Assembly: GCA_034231615.1 (NCBI GenBank)
Contig: CM067298.1
Span: 1,617,834 to 1,681,833 of the forward strand
Origin: Meghimatium bilineatum
Taxonomy: Eukaryota > Mollusca > Gastropoda > Stylommatophora > Philomycidae
Length of the DNA stretch: 64,000 nt
Direction: 5' to 3'
Part shown: positions 40,701 through 55,700 of the stretch, in pieces
Layout of the letters: every line of letters begins with the position of its first letter
Numbering within the stretch: position 1 is the stretch's first letter
The notes under the pieces: model-generated
Databases searched by the model: none
Seen by the model: only the letters and a program-made list of their open reading frames with translations
What the model was told of the DNA's origin: nothing
Translations under genes and position numbers: made by a program

Positions 40701-43700
40701 GAGTTGTCATGAACAAGAGCCAAATATTCTCATAGAGGAAATTGCCGAGGTCATAAAAAAGGCAAAAAATAATAAAGCTCCAGGGAAAGATAACATACCA
40801 TTAGAAGTTATAAGAGCAGCAGGAACAACAGGATTATATTGGCTACACAGAATTTTTAACACAGCGTGGAGGCAACAGAAGACACCAACAGACTGGAGAA
40901 AAGCTATCATAGTGCCAATATGGAAAAGGAAAGGCAGCAAAAGAGACTGTAACAAGTACAGGGGAATTTCCTTGTTAAGCGATGCAGGAAAACTATATGC
41001 AAAAATAGTAGAGAAAAGACTGAGACCTGTAATAGAACAACAGCTTAGTAATACACAAATGGGTTTTAGAAGAAACAGAGGATGTACTGATGCAATATTT
41101 ATTCTGAAACAGTTGGCAGAGAAGTCAATAGAATACAACCAAAATTTATACATATCCTTCATAGATCAAGAGAAAGCATTTGACCGAGTAAACAGAGAAA
41201 AACTATGGGAAACATTAAAAATTTATGGAGTATGCCAACATTTAATTAACGTTTGTAGAAGTCTCTATAACAACAGCAGTTGCACTGTAAGAACAGCTGC
41301 AGGCTACACAGAGGACTTTGTGATTAGCACAGGAGTAAAGCAGGGATGTGTATTGTCCCCACTACTTTTTTGTTACATACATGGACCATATAAACAAAAC
41401 AGCAAATTCAAATGAAACAAATGAACTGCTTTTTGCAGATGACCAGGTTTTATTCCACAACAGCATAAAAAACCTGCAAGACCACTTAAACATAACAGAC
41501 ACAACAGACAAGCAATTTGGAATGAAAATCAACTTGGACAAAACAGAAGTAATGAATATTGCAAGAGAAAAGGAGAACATCAACATACAGATAGACAATA
41601 AACAACTAAAACAACTACATTAATTCAAATATTCCACTTTGTCAGACACCCTCTGACCATTTGGTTATTTATATTAATTCAAATATCTGGGCAGCACATT
41701 GAGATATTAATGTCTTCGTAGGATAACTAACACCCATTGGAGTGAATTCAAATCGAATGATAAAATCAGAGAAGAGACACATCAAAATGTCATCACAGAT
41801 GTTATCAGAAATCGCCATTGGTCCTACATCGGACATGTCCTACGCGCAAACACCAACAGAATACACCACAAATCTCTTGAATGGATACCTACAGGCAAAA
41901 AAGCATGGGGTAGACCAAAAGAAACACTCAGAAGAACAATACTTAGCGAAAGTAAAAAAAAACAATATTCATACTATTCAAGAACTGCACAAAATAGCTT
42001 TGAACAGACAGAATTGGAGAGATCTGACCTCTGCCCTATGCGCTAACTTCAGCACAAAAGGAAAATGAATGAATGAACATTGAGATATGACAACAAACAA
42101 CAAGTAGAAATAAACGCAAGATGTAATAAGGCATGTCAGGTCATTGGTCAATTAACACCTTTACTACAAAACAAAGATATTACACTAAAAAAAAGGGCTA
42201 TTTAACACCATTTTCTTACCAACGTTATGTTATCAGCGTCAAACTTATCTGTTATGTTATCAGTGTCAAACTTATCTGTTATGTTATCAGTGTCAAACTT
42301 ATCTGTATCTATCAACCTTATCTATCTATCAGCAATTGCTGAGATACTTACATCAATTGTAGCTCCTCGTAAGTCTGCTCTCTCAAAGTTACAAAATGAA
42401 AGATTTGCCCCAGCCAGGTTTGCATTTTTCATAATGGCATATTTGAAGTTTATGTATCTCAGATCCAGTTTAGACAAGTTTGCTCCAGCAAAATTCATAC
42501 CCTGTTTTTTTTTCAACAAAAAATCATTCAGAATTATTTCTAGAACTCAATGTTCAGGACATGTTCTCAAACTTCTAAAAGTCTGGAATAAAATCACATC
42601 CTTTTTTTTTTAGAGGTTGGGTGTGTTAACAGATGGAAAACATGGTGACACAGTTGCCAGGCGATTGGTGCCATCTGAGAGGACCTGGTTCAATTCCCAT
42701 TTGCTGCATTATGCTTTTTTAAATAAGAATTCCTCGATACTTCTATATTGTATAATTGATTTACTCAAGTCACATCTGAAGGTAACCTTGTTTATGTTTA
42801 TGTGTTATTTATGTTTACAAGTAGGTCTCATTGGAACTTTCAGTACTGAGGCATTCTGACATGTGCTGATATTAAAATGTTTGTGGTTCTCTGGGAATTT
42901 ACATAACTGTAGAGTGTGAGTGTGTTGTCTGTTTGTCATTCTTCTTCTTCTTCAGCATTCATTCTCATACTCCCACTGGATCTCCCTTGTAGCAGGACCA
43001 TTGTCCTACTAGATTTCCAGCAAAATATAGTCCAGAGATGGAAATGCGTTATGTCGCCATTTTATTTGTGCCAATGGGCCGACACATCCGTCTTCGGCTG
43101 TGTTTATCATTCAAATGTCCATATTGATAGTAACTTGGGTATATACACGTTGAAAATCTGGACTAAAATATCATCATTTTTAGGGATGCGGTGTGGTCGA
43201 AGATGGAAAACATGTTACTCAAGTTATGACAATCAATACAAGGTATCGTTACTCAAGTTGTGAGGCAAGTGGAAGCATTATGATTTTTCTCCGAACATTT
43301 AACAGGATATATAGTCCTGAGATGTGGCATTGTAATTGACTGTTTAACTGCGATATAATGTTTTTCAGTTCAGCACATCCACATTTATTAAATTGTGGAG
43401 TACCTGGTTGATTCACTTATTGATTCCTGACACTTAACCTGACTGGACTGATACATCCAGTAGACCTGAATTAGCAGATGTCAAGTAAAGGCAGCTCTGG
43501 TTCTCTAGCCAATTTTTGCAGCTAACTATTCAACTTTTTCTGCATCGCAGTAGGTACATTTCCATCTCTCCAGATGATAGTAGTATTGTTATGCTATAAG
43601 CAGTATAAACTGTGATCCATGGCGATGATGGATGTGACTCACAAGACCAATCTGAGACACAAAGAGCCTTCCATGGTATGTACAAGAAAAACAGACCAGC

Positions 43701-46700
43701 TTGTACCTGTGTGTACTCTTAGATGTGCAAACCTTGAACTAACTTCTATAATATTCTCTTTTGTCTTTATACCATTCGTGATATTTTCCCTCCAACATGA
43801 TCCATAACAGACCTGTTCCCATGAATCTATGTGAATGCCTGTATCATGCATATTGGGCTTGCATATATCTTTGTACCGAACAGAGGTCAACTCTTGAGAT
43901 CTTTTACCAGACTCTAATTCTCCATAAAGTAGATCCTTCGGTATTGTTATCTTCCATCCTCATAGTGTGTTCCAGCCTTCTAAGTCTATGCAGACTGAAC
44001 ACAGAAATTACTGTGGTATTGTCTGTTCCTTCTAATACATCAGTGTTAGTGACTGATACAATATTCACTCTTGTATAATCCCTGAGACTAGTCTCTTTAG
44101 TTTCACATCAAGATACAACCAACACATTCATTTTTTCCACTACAAGGCTGTTTCAGGAATGTATATTTTCTGAGTTCATCGGTTCACAAATGTCTGAATA
44201 AGATGGCTTTCTTCACAGAACTGTATCAATAAAAAATGTCTGAATAAGGTGGCTTTCTTCACAGAACTGTATCAATAAAAAATGTCTGAATAAGGTGGCC
44301 TTCTTCACAGAACTGTATTAATTTAGCTCCATCATTTCTTGGTCCTACAATATTTTTTTTCTGTCCACTTTGACATCCAAGACTCCAATAATTAAAACAT
44401 GTTTTATATTTTTCTGCCAACTGACATCCATTTTAGCAATAATTAAAACATTGATTTCACTTGTTCATTGCCAGTCTTAGTACTCTTCTTCTATATTCAT
44501 TCTCAAACTCTTGCAAATTAACAGGATGTAGTCCGGAGAACGGAATGCATTCTCTCATGATTTACACCTTAGTAACAATATCTCTTTTGATCCTATATGT
44601 TTGTTTGTTTTGCGTTCGCTCCATTGTAACCATCACGGATATCCGTGCAATTTCTGCCGGGAGCGCGATTACGTTGTGCCACCGTTATGCACCTTGTAGG
44701 CCTAGCACATCCGATTTCAGCATGCCTTGACAGTTCGGGTGGGCTACCCTTAGCCTGTGACAGCCTCTATATCTGTCTCCAGGCACGCGTAGTGGCGACT
44801 CTTCGCCCAGACGATTTTTGCTCTCGTCTGACTCGCACGAGGTGTTCCACTGTCTATGAACTCGCCTCGTGTAATTGGACGTGCTGTGCCTGTGCCCATT
44901 GGGTACTGAACCGTTTCTCATCCGTGAGCCTGGTTCCTTAAGGGGAAGAACTCAACAGAGGAGTTGGACCCTGGCTCTTTCGCCCTCTTAGCCGAGGTGT
45001 CATTCACTGACATCGTGTACCCCTTGTCCGAGTTCGAGTCTCACACCCCGCGTTTGAGAGCAAGGCGTTCTAGAGCTGAGCGTCCTTGTCCCAATAGCGC
45101 CTGAGCCCATCAGGTACTGAACCCTTTCTCTCTTCAAGTGTATTTCCGGTGTAGGAAAACCTGACAGTAGAGTTGGGCCAGGGCTAAATCGTTGTCCCTT
45201 TTGTGCCTGAGCCCATCGGGTACGGAACCCTTTCTCTCTGCAAGTGTACTTCCGGTATAGAAAACCTTGACAGTAGAGTTGGACCAGGACTACCATCATT
45301 GTCCCTTTCTTGCCTAAGCCCATCGGGAATAGAACCCTTTCTCTTCGCGAGCATATTTCCGGTTTAGGAAGGCTCGACATTAGAGTTGGATTAGGTCTTC
45401 TTGCTTTACCAGCCACCAATGGATGGGTCTGGGTCTCTGTCTGTAAGGAACACAGGTAACTAGATGCTCGTCTCGAGCTGACGGAGAGAATAGTTCACCT
45501 TTCCTAGAGACTTTTCACTTTCTATTTGCAGTTCACACTGCCCTCTAGCGCTGTTCTGCCCTTTCATTGTTTCATTGTACTCGGTATGAAATCTATTTGT
45601 CTCTCGCCATGCATCTACCTTTACGTGCATTTTACATTCGCCGCCCCTCCAATGTTCGGACTGGACTGACTAGCTTCACTGTATGTCGACAGTGTCGCTA
45701 TATGTGGTGATGCTGGTGGTGTCGGAGATATTGTCTGTCTCTTGTGCAGTCAAATCTCTTTCCATCTGCTACCTCCACATTCTCGGACATGATCCCCAAA
45801 TGATTTGGCCAGAATCAGCTCGAGCTGCTGTATTTCTGTTTCCAGGGTGCACCGCATGGAGGTACATTTGGGATCTTGGTTATCTGCTAACCCTGGGTCC
45901 GCCTAGAGCAATGCGTTCCCTTCGCACCCCTTATCCTATATGAGATGAGACAGCCAACTACACCCCAAAATCTCCTTAGTCATTCTCTTACGACATGCAT
46001 GGAAGATAAACAATGTTGCTTTTCTATGCTTCCACTGTGGGCCCTAGCAACACACAGGTGAGACTAGTGATATGATTTATGACTAAACTCAAACAAAATT
46101 ATATTGGAATAAAATATGCATACATTTCTGCTTGATCCATCAAAACAACAACAGCCATACGTCAAGCTGATTGAAAGGTCAAGAACTCCAGCAACTTAAG
46201 AAACTGTCACTCAGTAAGGTTGTAAATTCTTAACTGACATCTCAGTTCCTGATTTGTTGGTATAATAATCAACCGCAGTATGAAATATAGATGTGAGAAC
46301 TGGAAAAGCTCTGTATCTTCAGAAAAGAAACTACTGAGTTTCGAGAACAAATGTCTTCGTACGATAACTAACATCCATTGGAGTGAATTCAAATTGAAGG
46401 AAAAAATCAGAGAAGAAACACATCAAAACTACATCACAGATGATATTAGAAAACACTGTTGGTCCTACATCGGACACGTCCTACACTCAGACAATAACAG
46501 AATACACCACCAATCTCTTGCACAGATACCAACAGACAGAAGAGCCAGGGGTAGACCAAAGGAAACGCTCAGAAGAACCTACTTAGAGAAATTAAAACAA
46601 ATAATATTCATACTATTCAAGAACTGCACAGAATAGTTTTGAACAGACAGAATTGGAGAGATCTGACCGCTGCCCTATGCGCTAACTTCAGCACTAAAGG

Positions 46701-49700
46701 AAAATGAATGAATGACACACTTACCTGACATCTGAGTTCCTGATTTGTTGGTGTACTAATCAACCTCAATACCAAATCTCGTCTAGTCAGTGGAGTGTCA
46801 TCGTCTGGAAGCTGTTCTCTCTGGCATCATTCAAAGATAAAAACCGGGTTATCTGGTTGCTAGTCAGTCTGTTTAGTTAGCTAGTTTAGTAGGTCAGTTA
46901 GATTTAGCTAGTTTAATTGGTCAGTTAGTTTTAGCTAGTTTAGTTAGTCAGTTAGTTTTAGGTGGTTGGTCAGTCAGTTTAGTTAGTTACCAGTAGTCAG
47001 TTAGTTTAGTTAGTTGGTTAACAGAACCAATAATACTGAACTTTGAGCATCTATGGACGTGTCCAGAGTGACATAATGATGACCTGACGACTAACGAACA
47101 GTGTATTTGTCAATTAAGTATGTATGTGTATACTTTTATCAAACCTAACATGTATGTATGTTTGTGAGTGTACGTGACACTCAATCACGTGCCATGTTTG
47201 TATGTTTGTGAGTGTACATGACACTTATCTCAATCCCTAGCCATGTGTGTATGCATGTTTGTATGTGAGTGTATGTGAAACTTATCTCAATCACCTGCCT
47301 TGTATGTTTGTATGTGAGTGTATGTGACACTTATCTCAATCACCTGCCTTGTATGTTTGTATGTGAGTGTATGTGACACTTACCTCAATCACCTGCCTTG
47401 TATGTATGTATGTTTGTATGTGAGTGTACATGACATCTCAATGACCAACCATGTATTCATGTATGTGAGTGTATGTGACACTTACCTCAATCATATCTTC
47501 CAAAGTTTCTATCAATGAAGTTAAACCAAAGAACTTTGCCTCTTCTAAAACACCTGTAGAGAATATATTTTATTAAGCAGTTCATCTCATGGCAAGAAAT
47601 ATCTAAATATAGCAGATAGAAATTTGCACACAAACAGTTCAAATATCAAATCCACAACAAAGGTTGTCTATGATAGATTCTACCTTCAATTTCCTCTGCC
47701 TCATCTTGGTAGCACATTGATAAAATTGTAAGCTGCCAATGTCTTTGTGACGTTCACCCAATTTTATTTCTGTTTATTTCTTGGTCAACCATGAGCTTGA
47801 CCTTCTAGTTTGTTTCTTGCCGTCAACCATGAGCTTGACCTTCTAGTTTGTTTCTTGCCGTCAACCATGCGCTTGACCTTTTGGTATGGTTTTTAATAAA
47901 CTAATATGTATTTTTACCAACAACATTTTTATAATGAATCTACTAGTATTACAATATTCTGACATTAAATCTACCAGTATTACAATATTCTGACATTGAA
48001 TCTACCAGTACTACAATATTCTGACATTAAATCTACCAGTATTACAATATTCTGATATTAAATCTACCAGTACTACAATATTCTGACATTAAATCTACCA
48101 GTATTACAATATTCTGACATTAAATCTACCAGTATTACAATATTCTGACATTGAATCTACTAGTATTACAATATTCTGACATTGAATGTATATACAAGTA
48201 TTTGAAACAGCTATACCTTCTGGGTTGACAAATTTATCCAAGATCAGACGACCATGTCTCAAATAGTTGAGGATAGGTTCAAAATAAAGTGGACTTCTGT
48301 CTATCAGATAAGCTCCGGACTCATCCACTCGACTGTTCCATTCCACTTCTGAAAAACGAAATTTCATGCTTTGAGTTCAACAAATGCTACGTCATTAACT
48401 GTGATGTTGCTTCAATTCTTGATTCAAAACCAGCATCATGGTACAGGGAACAAGCACAGAAGTCAATCTCTCTCACTTCTCTCTTTCATCCACCATCACA
48501 GAATGTACACACTGAAAGTGCCAGTCAAATGTTGATTATGTGATATCTGTATTTTCCCCTGACATATTTTGACACCAAATTCTATATCAAAACTTTATTT
48601 CTGTATTATATACAACAAATTACTGCAGTTGTCCATCTGAGATATTGATCATATTTGACAGATATTTGTTCATCTTGTGATATGAACAGGTTACAGAATA
48701 CCGCGTTAGCACAGTGGTTAGCGCACTGGCTTCGCATATGAGTGGTCCTGGGTTCATTAACCAGTTGAGGCAGAAATGTTTTCAGATCGCAACAGCTCCC
48801 GGGTCGACCCAGCCTTAAATGGGTACCGGATTAATCCGGGAAGTAAAGACTGCGAGGGAGAGGAGATAGCTACCGCCCTCATTTGCAGAGCCTCTGAAAT
48901 GTGAGATCGCTAAAATCTTGCACCCCTGCGGCATTAATAAATGCTATGTGTTACTTTACTTTTTTTTATGAACAGGTGACTTTTTATGGACCTATGGTTG
49001 TTTTATATACTGGTAATTAAAATGTAGCCATCTGGGAAGCCTTTTCTTAGCATAATCATTTTCTTCGTATTGTTGTAGTAACATATTACTGTGTCATGTT
49101 GTCTCTTGCTTGTTTGACTTGAATTCTTCCCAACCAATATTTAAGAGTATTCTAAGACATTTATTTTCAAATGAATTTAATTTTCTGGTGCCTTTATTAC
49201 TTGATTATTATTAATTATTTCTATGATAACAGCTATCCATGTTGCTTGTATACACAGATATATGGTAACAGCTATTCACATCATAATATTTCATACTAAC
49301 ATCAGGAAACCAAATATCATATGAGAAGCCACATGTGTGTTGCCAGGATCCAAGACAGGAGTAAAGAATAACAACATTGTTTACATTTCACGCAGGTCAA
49401 AAGAGGTAACTAAGGAGGATATGGGGGTGGAGTTGGCTGCCCAATCCCATATTGGGTCAAATTGATCTAGAAGCCATGCTGATGTTGGATGTACCAGACC
49501 AAAATGTGCAGATATTACAGCAAAGCTGTAAACGATGATATAAGGCATCCCGTTCTCAGAACTACATCCTGCAAATCTGCAGGAGTTTGAGAACAAATGC
49601 AGAAGAAGATATGAGAAACAAAGATATATATCAACAAACAGAAGAGTTCCTCATACAAAAACATATGTTCAGGTATTTCCATACATTCATTGATAAACAT

Positions 49701-52700
49701 TTGTTGTACTCTCACAGATTCATTGATAAACATTTGTTGTACTCTCACAGATTCATTGATAAACATTTGCTGTATTTCCATACATTCATTGATAAACATT
49801 TGTTGTACTCTCACAGATTCATTGATAAACATTTGTTGTACTCTCACAGATTCATTGATACACATTTGTCGTACTCTCACAGATTCATTGATAAACATTT
49901 GTCGTACTCTCACAGATTCATTGATACACATTTACTGTATTCCCACACATTCATTGATAAACATTTGCTGTATTTCCATACATTCATTGATAAACATTTG
50001 TTGTACTCTTACAGATTCATTGATAAACATTTGTTGTACTCTCACAGATTCATTGATAAACATTTACTGTATTCCCACACATTCATTAATAAACATTTGT
50101 TGTATTCCCACACATTCATTAATAAACATTTGTTGTATTCCCACACATTCATTGATAAATATTTGCTGTTTTCCCACACATTCATTGATAAACATTTGTT
50201 GTATTCCAACACATTCATTTGTAAACATTTGTTGTATTTCCACACATTCGTTAGTAAACATTTGCTGTATTCCCACACATTCGTTGGTAAACATTTGCTG
50301 TATTCAACACATTCGCTAGTAAACATTTACTGTATTCCCACACATTCATTGATAAATATTTGCTGTATTCCCACACATTCATTGATAAACAATTGTTGTA
50401 TTCCAACACATTCATTGATAAACATTTGTTGTATTCCAACACATTCATTGATAAACATTTGTTGTATTCCAACACATTCATTTGTAAACATTTGTTGTAT
50501 TCCAACACATTCATTGATAAACATTTGTTGTATTCCAACACATTCATTTGTAAACATTTGTTGTATTCCCACACATTCGTTGGTAAACATTTGTTGTATA
50601 TAAATTGTACAATCAGAATTTTCTTATTTTCGTTCGTTTGGGATGTGCTTATATCTGATTTCTTTGCTTCTTCTATAAACTTTTACTTGTTTTGTCTCTC
50701 ATACAAGAGGTCAGCAGAGTTTTGCCTTCTAGTATTGCTTCTTCTATAAACTTGAACTGTTTTGTCTCTCATACAAGAGGTCAGCAGAGTTTTGCCTTCT
50801 AGTATTGCTTCTTCTATAAACTTGAACTGTTTTGTCTCTCATACAAGAGGTCAGCAGAGTTTTGCCTTCTAGTATTGCTTCTATAAACTTGAACTGTTTT
50901 GTCTCTCATACAAGAGGTCAGCAGAGTTTTGCCTTCTAGTATTGCTTCTTTGGATTAGTGACAAACTAGACAAAATATTCTAAACCAAAAACATTTGTTG
51001 GCACACATGAAACAACAGAACATACCTGACTCAGTGCTAAACATCCTAGCAAGCATGCTCTCTGGATCAAATCTGGTCAATGTACCCCTGATAGTAAACA
51101 CATTATCTGAGTATTTGCATGTCAAAAAATGTTCTAGTCTAACTGACATAATTGGGGTCTAAGATAATCGGGAATTGATTTTAACAAATGAAGACAACGA
51201 AAATATGTCCCTTTAGTTTTGTTTAAATTGACAATACGTGAGTTAAATAGACGAAATAGAATAGAACCAGTTTTCACCAGCTTTTGTAACTACTGAACGC
51301 ATGTTGACAAATTGGGGTCATGTGACAAACTGGAGGTTCTTAAAAAATAAGTAGGAGACATGTTGTCTATGCAATTACATTAAGTTAGGAAAAAACTTTT
51401 AGAAAGGAAATATCTGTTTACCTCGAAATCGAGCAGATGTTGTTTAATTATAGAAGTAGGACAAAAAGTCAGATTAGAAAAATTATGCTTGTTGGGAACT
51501 GTTCACAAATGTTCTAGCAATTTTAATTACTTGAGATGTGAATAAAATATCTTGTACTGAGTTGAAACTGAGATTAGTTCGGAAGCAGAGCGAGAGAACA
51601 CATTGTTCTAGCATGTGATGTGAGCAAAATCGAGTTGGGGCCCTTTTCTATAAAGGAGCCAGCCCTTAGAGTTTTAAAAAGTATTTGTTGAGAGCTTGGA
51701 TCATCAGGGAGGAAAGTTTTGCTGTTTGAGATCGTACATAATGGGGTTCAACAATTTCTCTTCAATTCATGTGATTAGAATTAAGATTAAGGAAGTGTCA
51801 TTTATCAGTGGTAGTGTAGAAAATAGTCAAAGGATATGAGTGTTGAGAATTAGCTAAAGGTTGCCAGTGTCAAAGTTGAGAAATAGCAAGAGAATTTTCC
51901 TGTTGATATTGTGAGTTAGATTCAGAATCATAGCACTACAGTAAGATGCCTGTTTATAATTTTGTGACTGAGTATTTTTATCAAAGTAGTAGTGTAATTA
52001 TGAGGGGGAATTCTACAGAGTTGTTCAAGAATTGTCACACCCGGTAGGGGTTCACAACCGTGACTTGGAAGAATAGAAGCTGATGCTATCCCAGAATGTG
52101 TGTCAATCTGATGCTTCAGGAAATCATTGAGCTATAATGTTTATGAGAGATCTCTACAATGTGATTTATCTGTTGAGTTCCACGTTAATTAAATTCAGAG
52201 GGGAAATTCCTGTGAATGTGTGTTTTATCTGTCTGGTGAGGAAGCTGAATCTCTGAGGGGATGAAATTTCTTTCCAATGTCTGCTTGAATTAGATAAAAG
52301 TTAGGGAAGAGGAATTGACATATTCCTCCAATGAAATTCCCTTTGTATTTGCTCCTGAAGTAACCTATATTAGAGGTTTGTTGCAGAATGTTAATCTATG
52401 CCAAGAACATTCTGAATCATTTCTTCCTGAGACAACCTTGATTGAAGGTTATGTCATTTGTTCCTGAGACAACCTTGATTGAAGGTTTATGTCATTTGTT
52501 ATTGAGATGAAATTACAGATGTAAGCAAACTTTGAAGTCCAGTGTTCCAGATGTAACCCGAGAAATGGTTATATAGCCCTTTTATGAAGTCCAGTGTTCC
52601 AGATGTAACCTGAGATATGAACTTTTTATGAAGTTGTCCTTCTTCTTCTTCTTCTGCGATCAGTTTCCTATGCTCATAAGTCTATACAGGAAGGTGGGCC

Positions 52701-55700
52701 GCCTCCATGAATTCAGTCGTCAGCAGGAGGTCCTCACGGTTGCCCCACAGCTTCACCTTCAGATCTGTCTCTTGATGCCATATTTTGGTTCTCACGTCAT
52801 CAAAGAGTGGGCATGTCTGCAGAATATGTTCTGGAGTCTGGGGACCCTTTTGACATGGGCATTGATCAGTTTGGGCAGCCTTTATTTTGTGGAGATGTGC
52901 TTGTAGTCTGCAGTGTCCTGTGCGAAGTCTAAAAATTGTGGTTTGTTGTGACCTGTTTAGCTTTAGAATAGGGTCCTGTGGAAAGTTACTGCCTGTTCTC
53001 TGACTCCATGTATGTTTGTATATTCCTTTGATGAGGGTTTTTGCTTCAGTCAGTGATATTCTGTGGTGGAATTGTTCCTTTTTTGCACCTGCTTTTGCCA
53101 GTCTGTCAGCTCCTTCATTTCCTGCTATTCCACAGTGTGCAGGGATCCACTGCAGCACAACTTTATTGTTGGCAGATAGTTGATTTAGAAGTTCTACAGT
53201 TGTTTTTGTTAGGATATCTTTTGGTTCCTTTTGGATGGTTTGGAGTACTGACATGCAGTCACACAAGAAGACTATGTTAGCTCCTTTGAACCTCCGTTCC
53301 TCTAGAGCCTTTGATGCTTCCAAGATTGCTTGTAGCTCTGCCCTGTAATTTGTTGATAATTTGCCAGTAGCGATTGAGAGTTCTAGTTTTGGGGTGTTTG
53401 GTATGAGTATTAGTATCCCAGCTCCTCCTTTCTTTACTGCACCCTCTGATGATCCATCTGTGAAGACATGAATCCACTGTGAGGTAGGGTATTGGGTGTC
53501 TAGGTGATCAAGTGTTTTTGCCTTAAGGGCAGTAGGGGTTTCCATAGTTTTTCTCTCAATGCCTGGTATTGTAAGTTTTGCTGTATATATGGGTGAAGTG
53601 TTTGTGATGTTGCAATATGCTTCTAGCTGTTCCCATTCATCCGGATTGTTGCTGGTTACTTCTTTATTGGCTTTCATAAGTTTTTTTGATAGGTGATTGA
53701 AGCTTGGTCTTTTCAGTCTGTTTTTTGTTAGTTCTTTTGTTTTTTCATGCATAGGGTGATGTTTCAGACGTCTAAATTTTTCTGTCATTATTGTGATTTT
53801 CTCATCCCTGCGGTCTGTTAGGTTTTGTAATCCTGCTGTTGCTTCCATTGATGTTATAGGTGTGCTCCTTAGTCCTCCTGTTATGATTCGGAGACCTGCA
53901 TTTTGAATTTTGTCCAGCTTTTGAAGATTGGTGTTTGCTGCTGTTGCATATGTGGTCAATCCATATTCCAGAGTTGGACGAATGTGACCTACATAGACTT
54001 GTCTTATGGTTTTTATGTTGGCTCCCCAATCTGTCCCAGATAGTTTTTTCATTATTTGTAGTCTGCGTGTGGCTTTATTTTCTGTCTCTTCAATGTGTGA
54101 TCCCCAAGTAAGTCTTTTGTCAAATTTTAGCCCCAGGTAGACTGGGGTGTTTTCTTTTGGGAGTGGGGTATTGTCTAGAGTGAGAGTATAATTTTCAGGC
54201 TTTGTGGAGAGGGTGAAGAGTGTAGTGACGGTCTTACTTTTGTTTATTTGAACACCCCAGGTTTTTGCCCACTCTTCAACTTTGTTTATTGCCTCCTGCA
54301 TTCTAACTTTTGCAACTCCAATGTATTCTGATTGGGTCCAGATAGCAAGATCGTCTGCATGGAGAGCTCTATGTACATATGGTGTGAATAGTTTTGGCAG
54401 ATCGTCTATAAAAACTATAAAGAGTGTGGGGGACAGAATTCCTCCCTGTGGGACACCTTCTGTTATGTTGACCATTTTACTTTTCATTCCCTGGAGTTTG
54501 ACTCTTGCATGTCTGCCTCGTAGGAAGCTTTTTATCCACTGAAACATTTTGCCTCTGATTCCTTTCTGGGCAAGTTTTAGCAATAGCCCCTCTTTCCAGA
54601 CTTTGTCAAAGGCCTTTGTGAGGTCAAAGAAGGTGGCTAGGAGTTTTGATTTTTTCTGGAAAGCATCTTCTATTTCCTGGGCAAGGTATGTTGTTTGGTC
54701 CTCAGTGCATCTGTGTTTTCTGAAGCCTGATTGGCAGTCATCTAGAAGATTGTTTTCCTCCAGGTGGTTTAAGAGTCTGTTATTCACCATTTTTTCCATG
54801 ACCTTTTCTAAGCAACTAAGTAGACTGATAGGGCGGTAACTTATTTTTTTGGTTTTTGGTTTTCCTTTCTTGGCAATTGGAATTATTTCTGCCTCTTTCC
54901 ATTCTTCTGGGAAGATCCCTTGCGCCCATGATTCATTAAAAAGGTCTAGGATTCTGCTTCTACCCACAGGACCTAGGTGTTGGAGCATTTCATTTATGAT
55001 TCCATCGGGTCCAGAGGCTTTCTTCTTTTTTAGATTTTGAATTGCCATGTTAAGTTCTGATTTGTGAAAAGGTGAGGTCATTGTGCCTGGGCAAGGTTGA
55101 TGTTTATTTACAAGGTTTTTTGTCTCTCGTCTTACTTCAGCAGTTCTTGTTCTAGTTATCTTAATTTTGCTTTCTTCAGCATAGGAGTCTGCTAGAATAT
55201 TTGCAGCTCGTGTGCCAGTGTAGGACTTCCCCTTGTCTTCTATGATGATACTACTTTGGGGGTTGTTTTCTTCATTGAGACACTTGATAAGTTTCCACAT
55301 TTTTGTTGAGTCTTTTTCCATGTTGAGTGTTGCTGTTTTTTCTTTCCAGCTGGATCTAATGCTGTTTAGCTTTTCTCTCCTGAAAATTGCTTGCAGTCTA
55401 TTGTGTTCAGTGATATTGGTTTCTGTTGGTCTAGTTTCCATCTTGGATCTTGCAGCAGAGGCTTCATCATGCATAGCCTGGAGTTTTTTGTTCCAGAAGG
55501 GTTTGTAGTTTTGTCTTCTTCCTCTAGGTATACTGTTGTTGGCAGCTTCCAGGATTATTCCTGTTATTAATTTTGCATCTTTCCGTATATTTCTTGCTGT
55601 AAGATGTGTTAGTAGTTTTTCCTCTGTAAGGCGTTGGTAAGTGTCCCAGTTAGCCTTTTTGTAGTTCCAGCTAGCGATTTTGTGTTGTTGCTTTTCTGTC

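Noticed and set aside
44600..45933. Solo LTR
   Set aside because: No TG...CA termini at the duplication borders, and a 9-bp duplication is longer than usual for LTR elements.
46207..46392. Alternative KCTD9 exon 8
   Set aside because: The copy lacks an acceptor and its donor GT has become TT; better explained as a target-site duplication.
48104..48367. Single-exon BTB protein starting [10 protein letters not shown]
   Set aside because: The first residues are translated from the intron before the acceptor and the end runs into a minisatellite; it is KCTD9 exon 6.
49587..50603. 338-codon open frame (and several overlapping ones)
   Set aside because: It consists of a 33-bp minisatellite; a period divisible by 3 without stops opens several frames on both strands.
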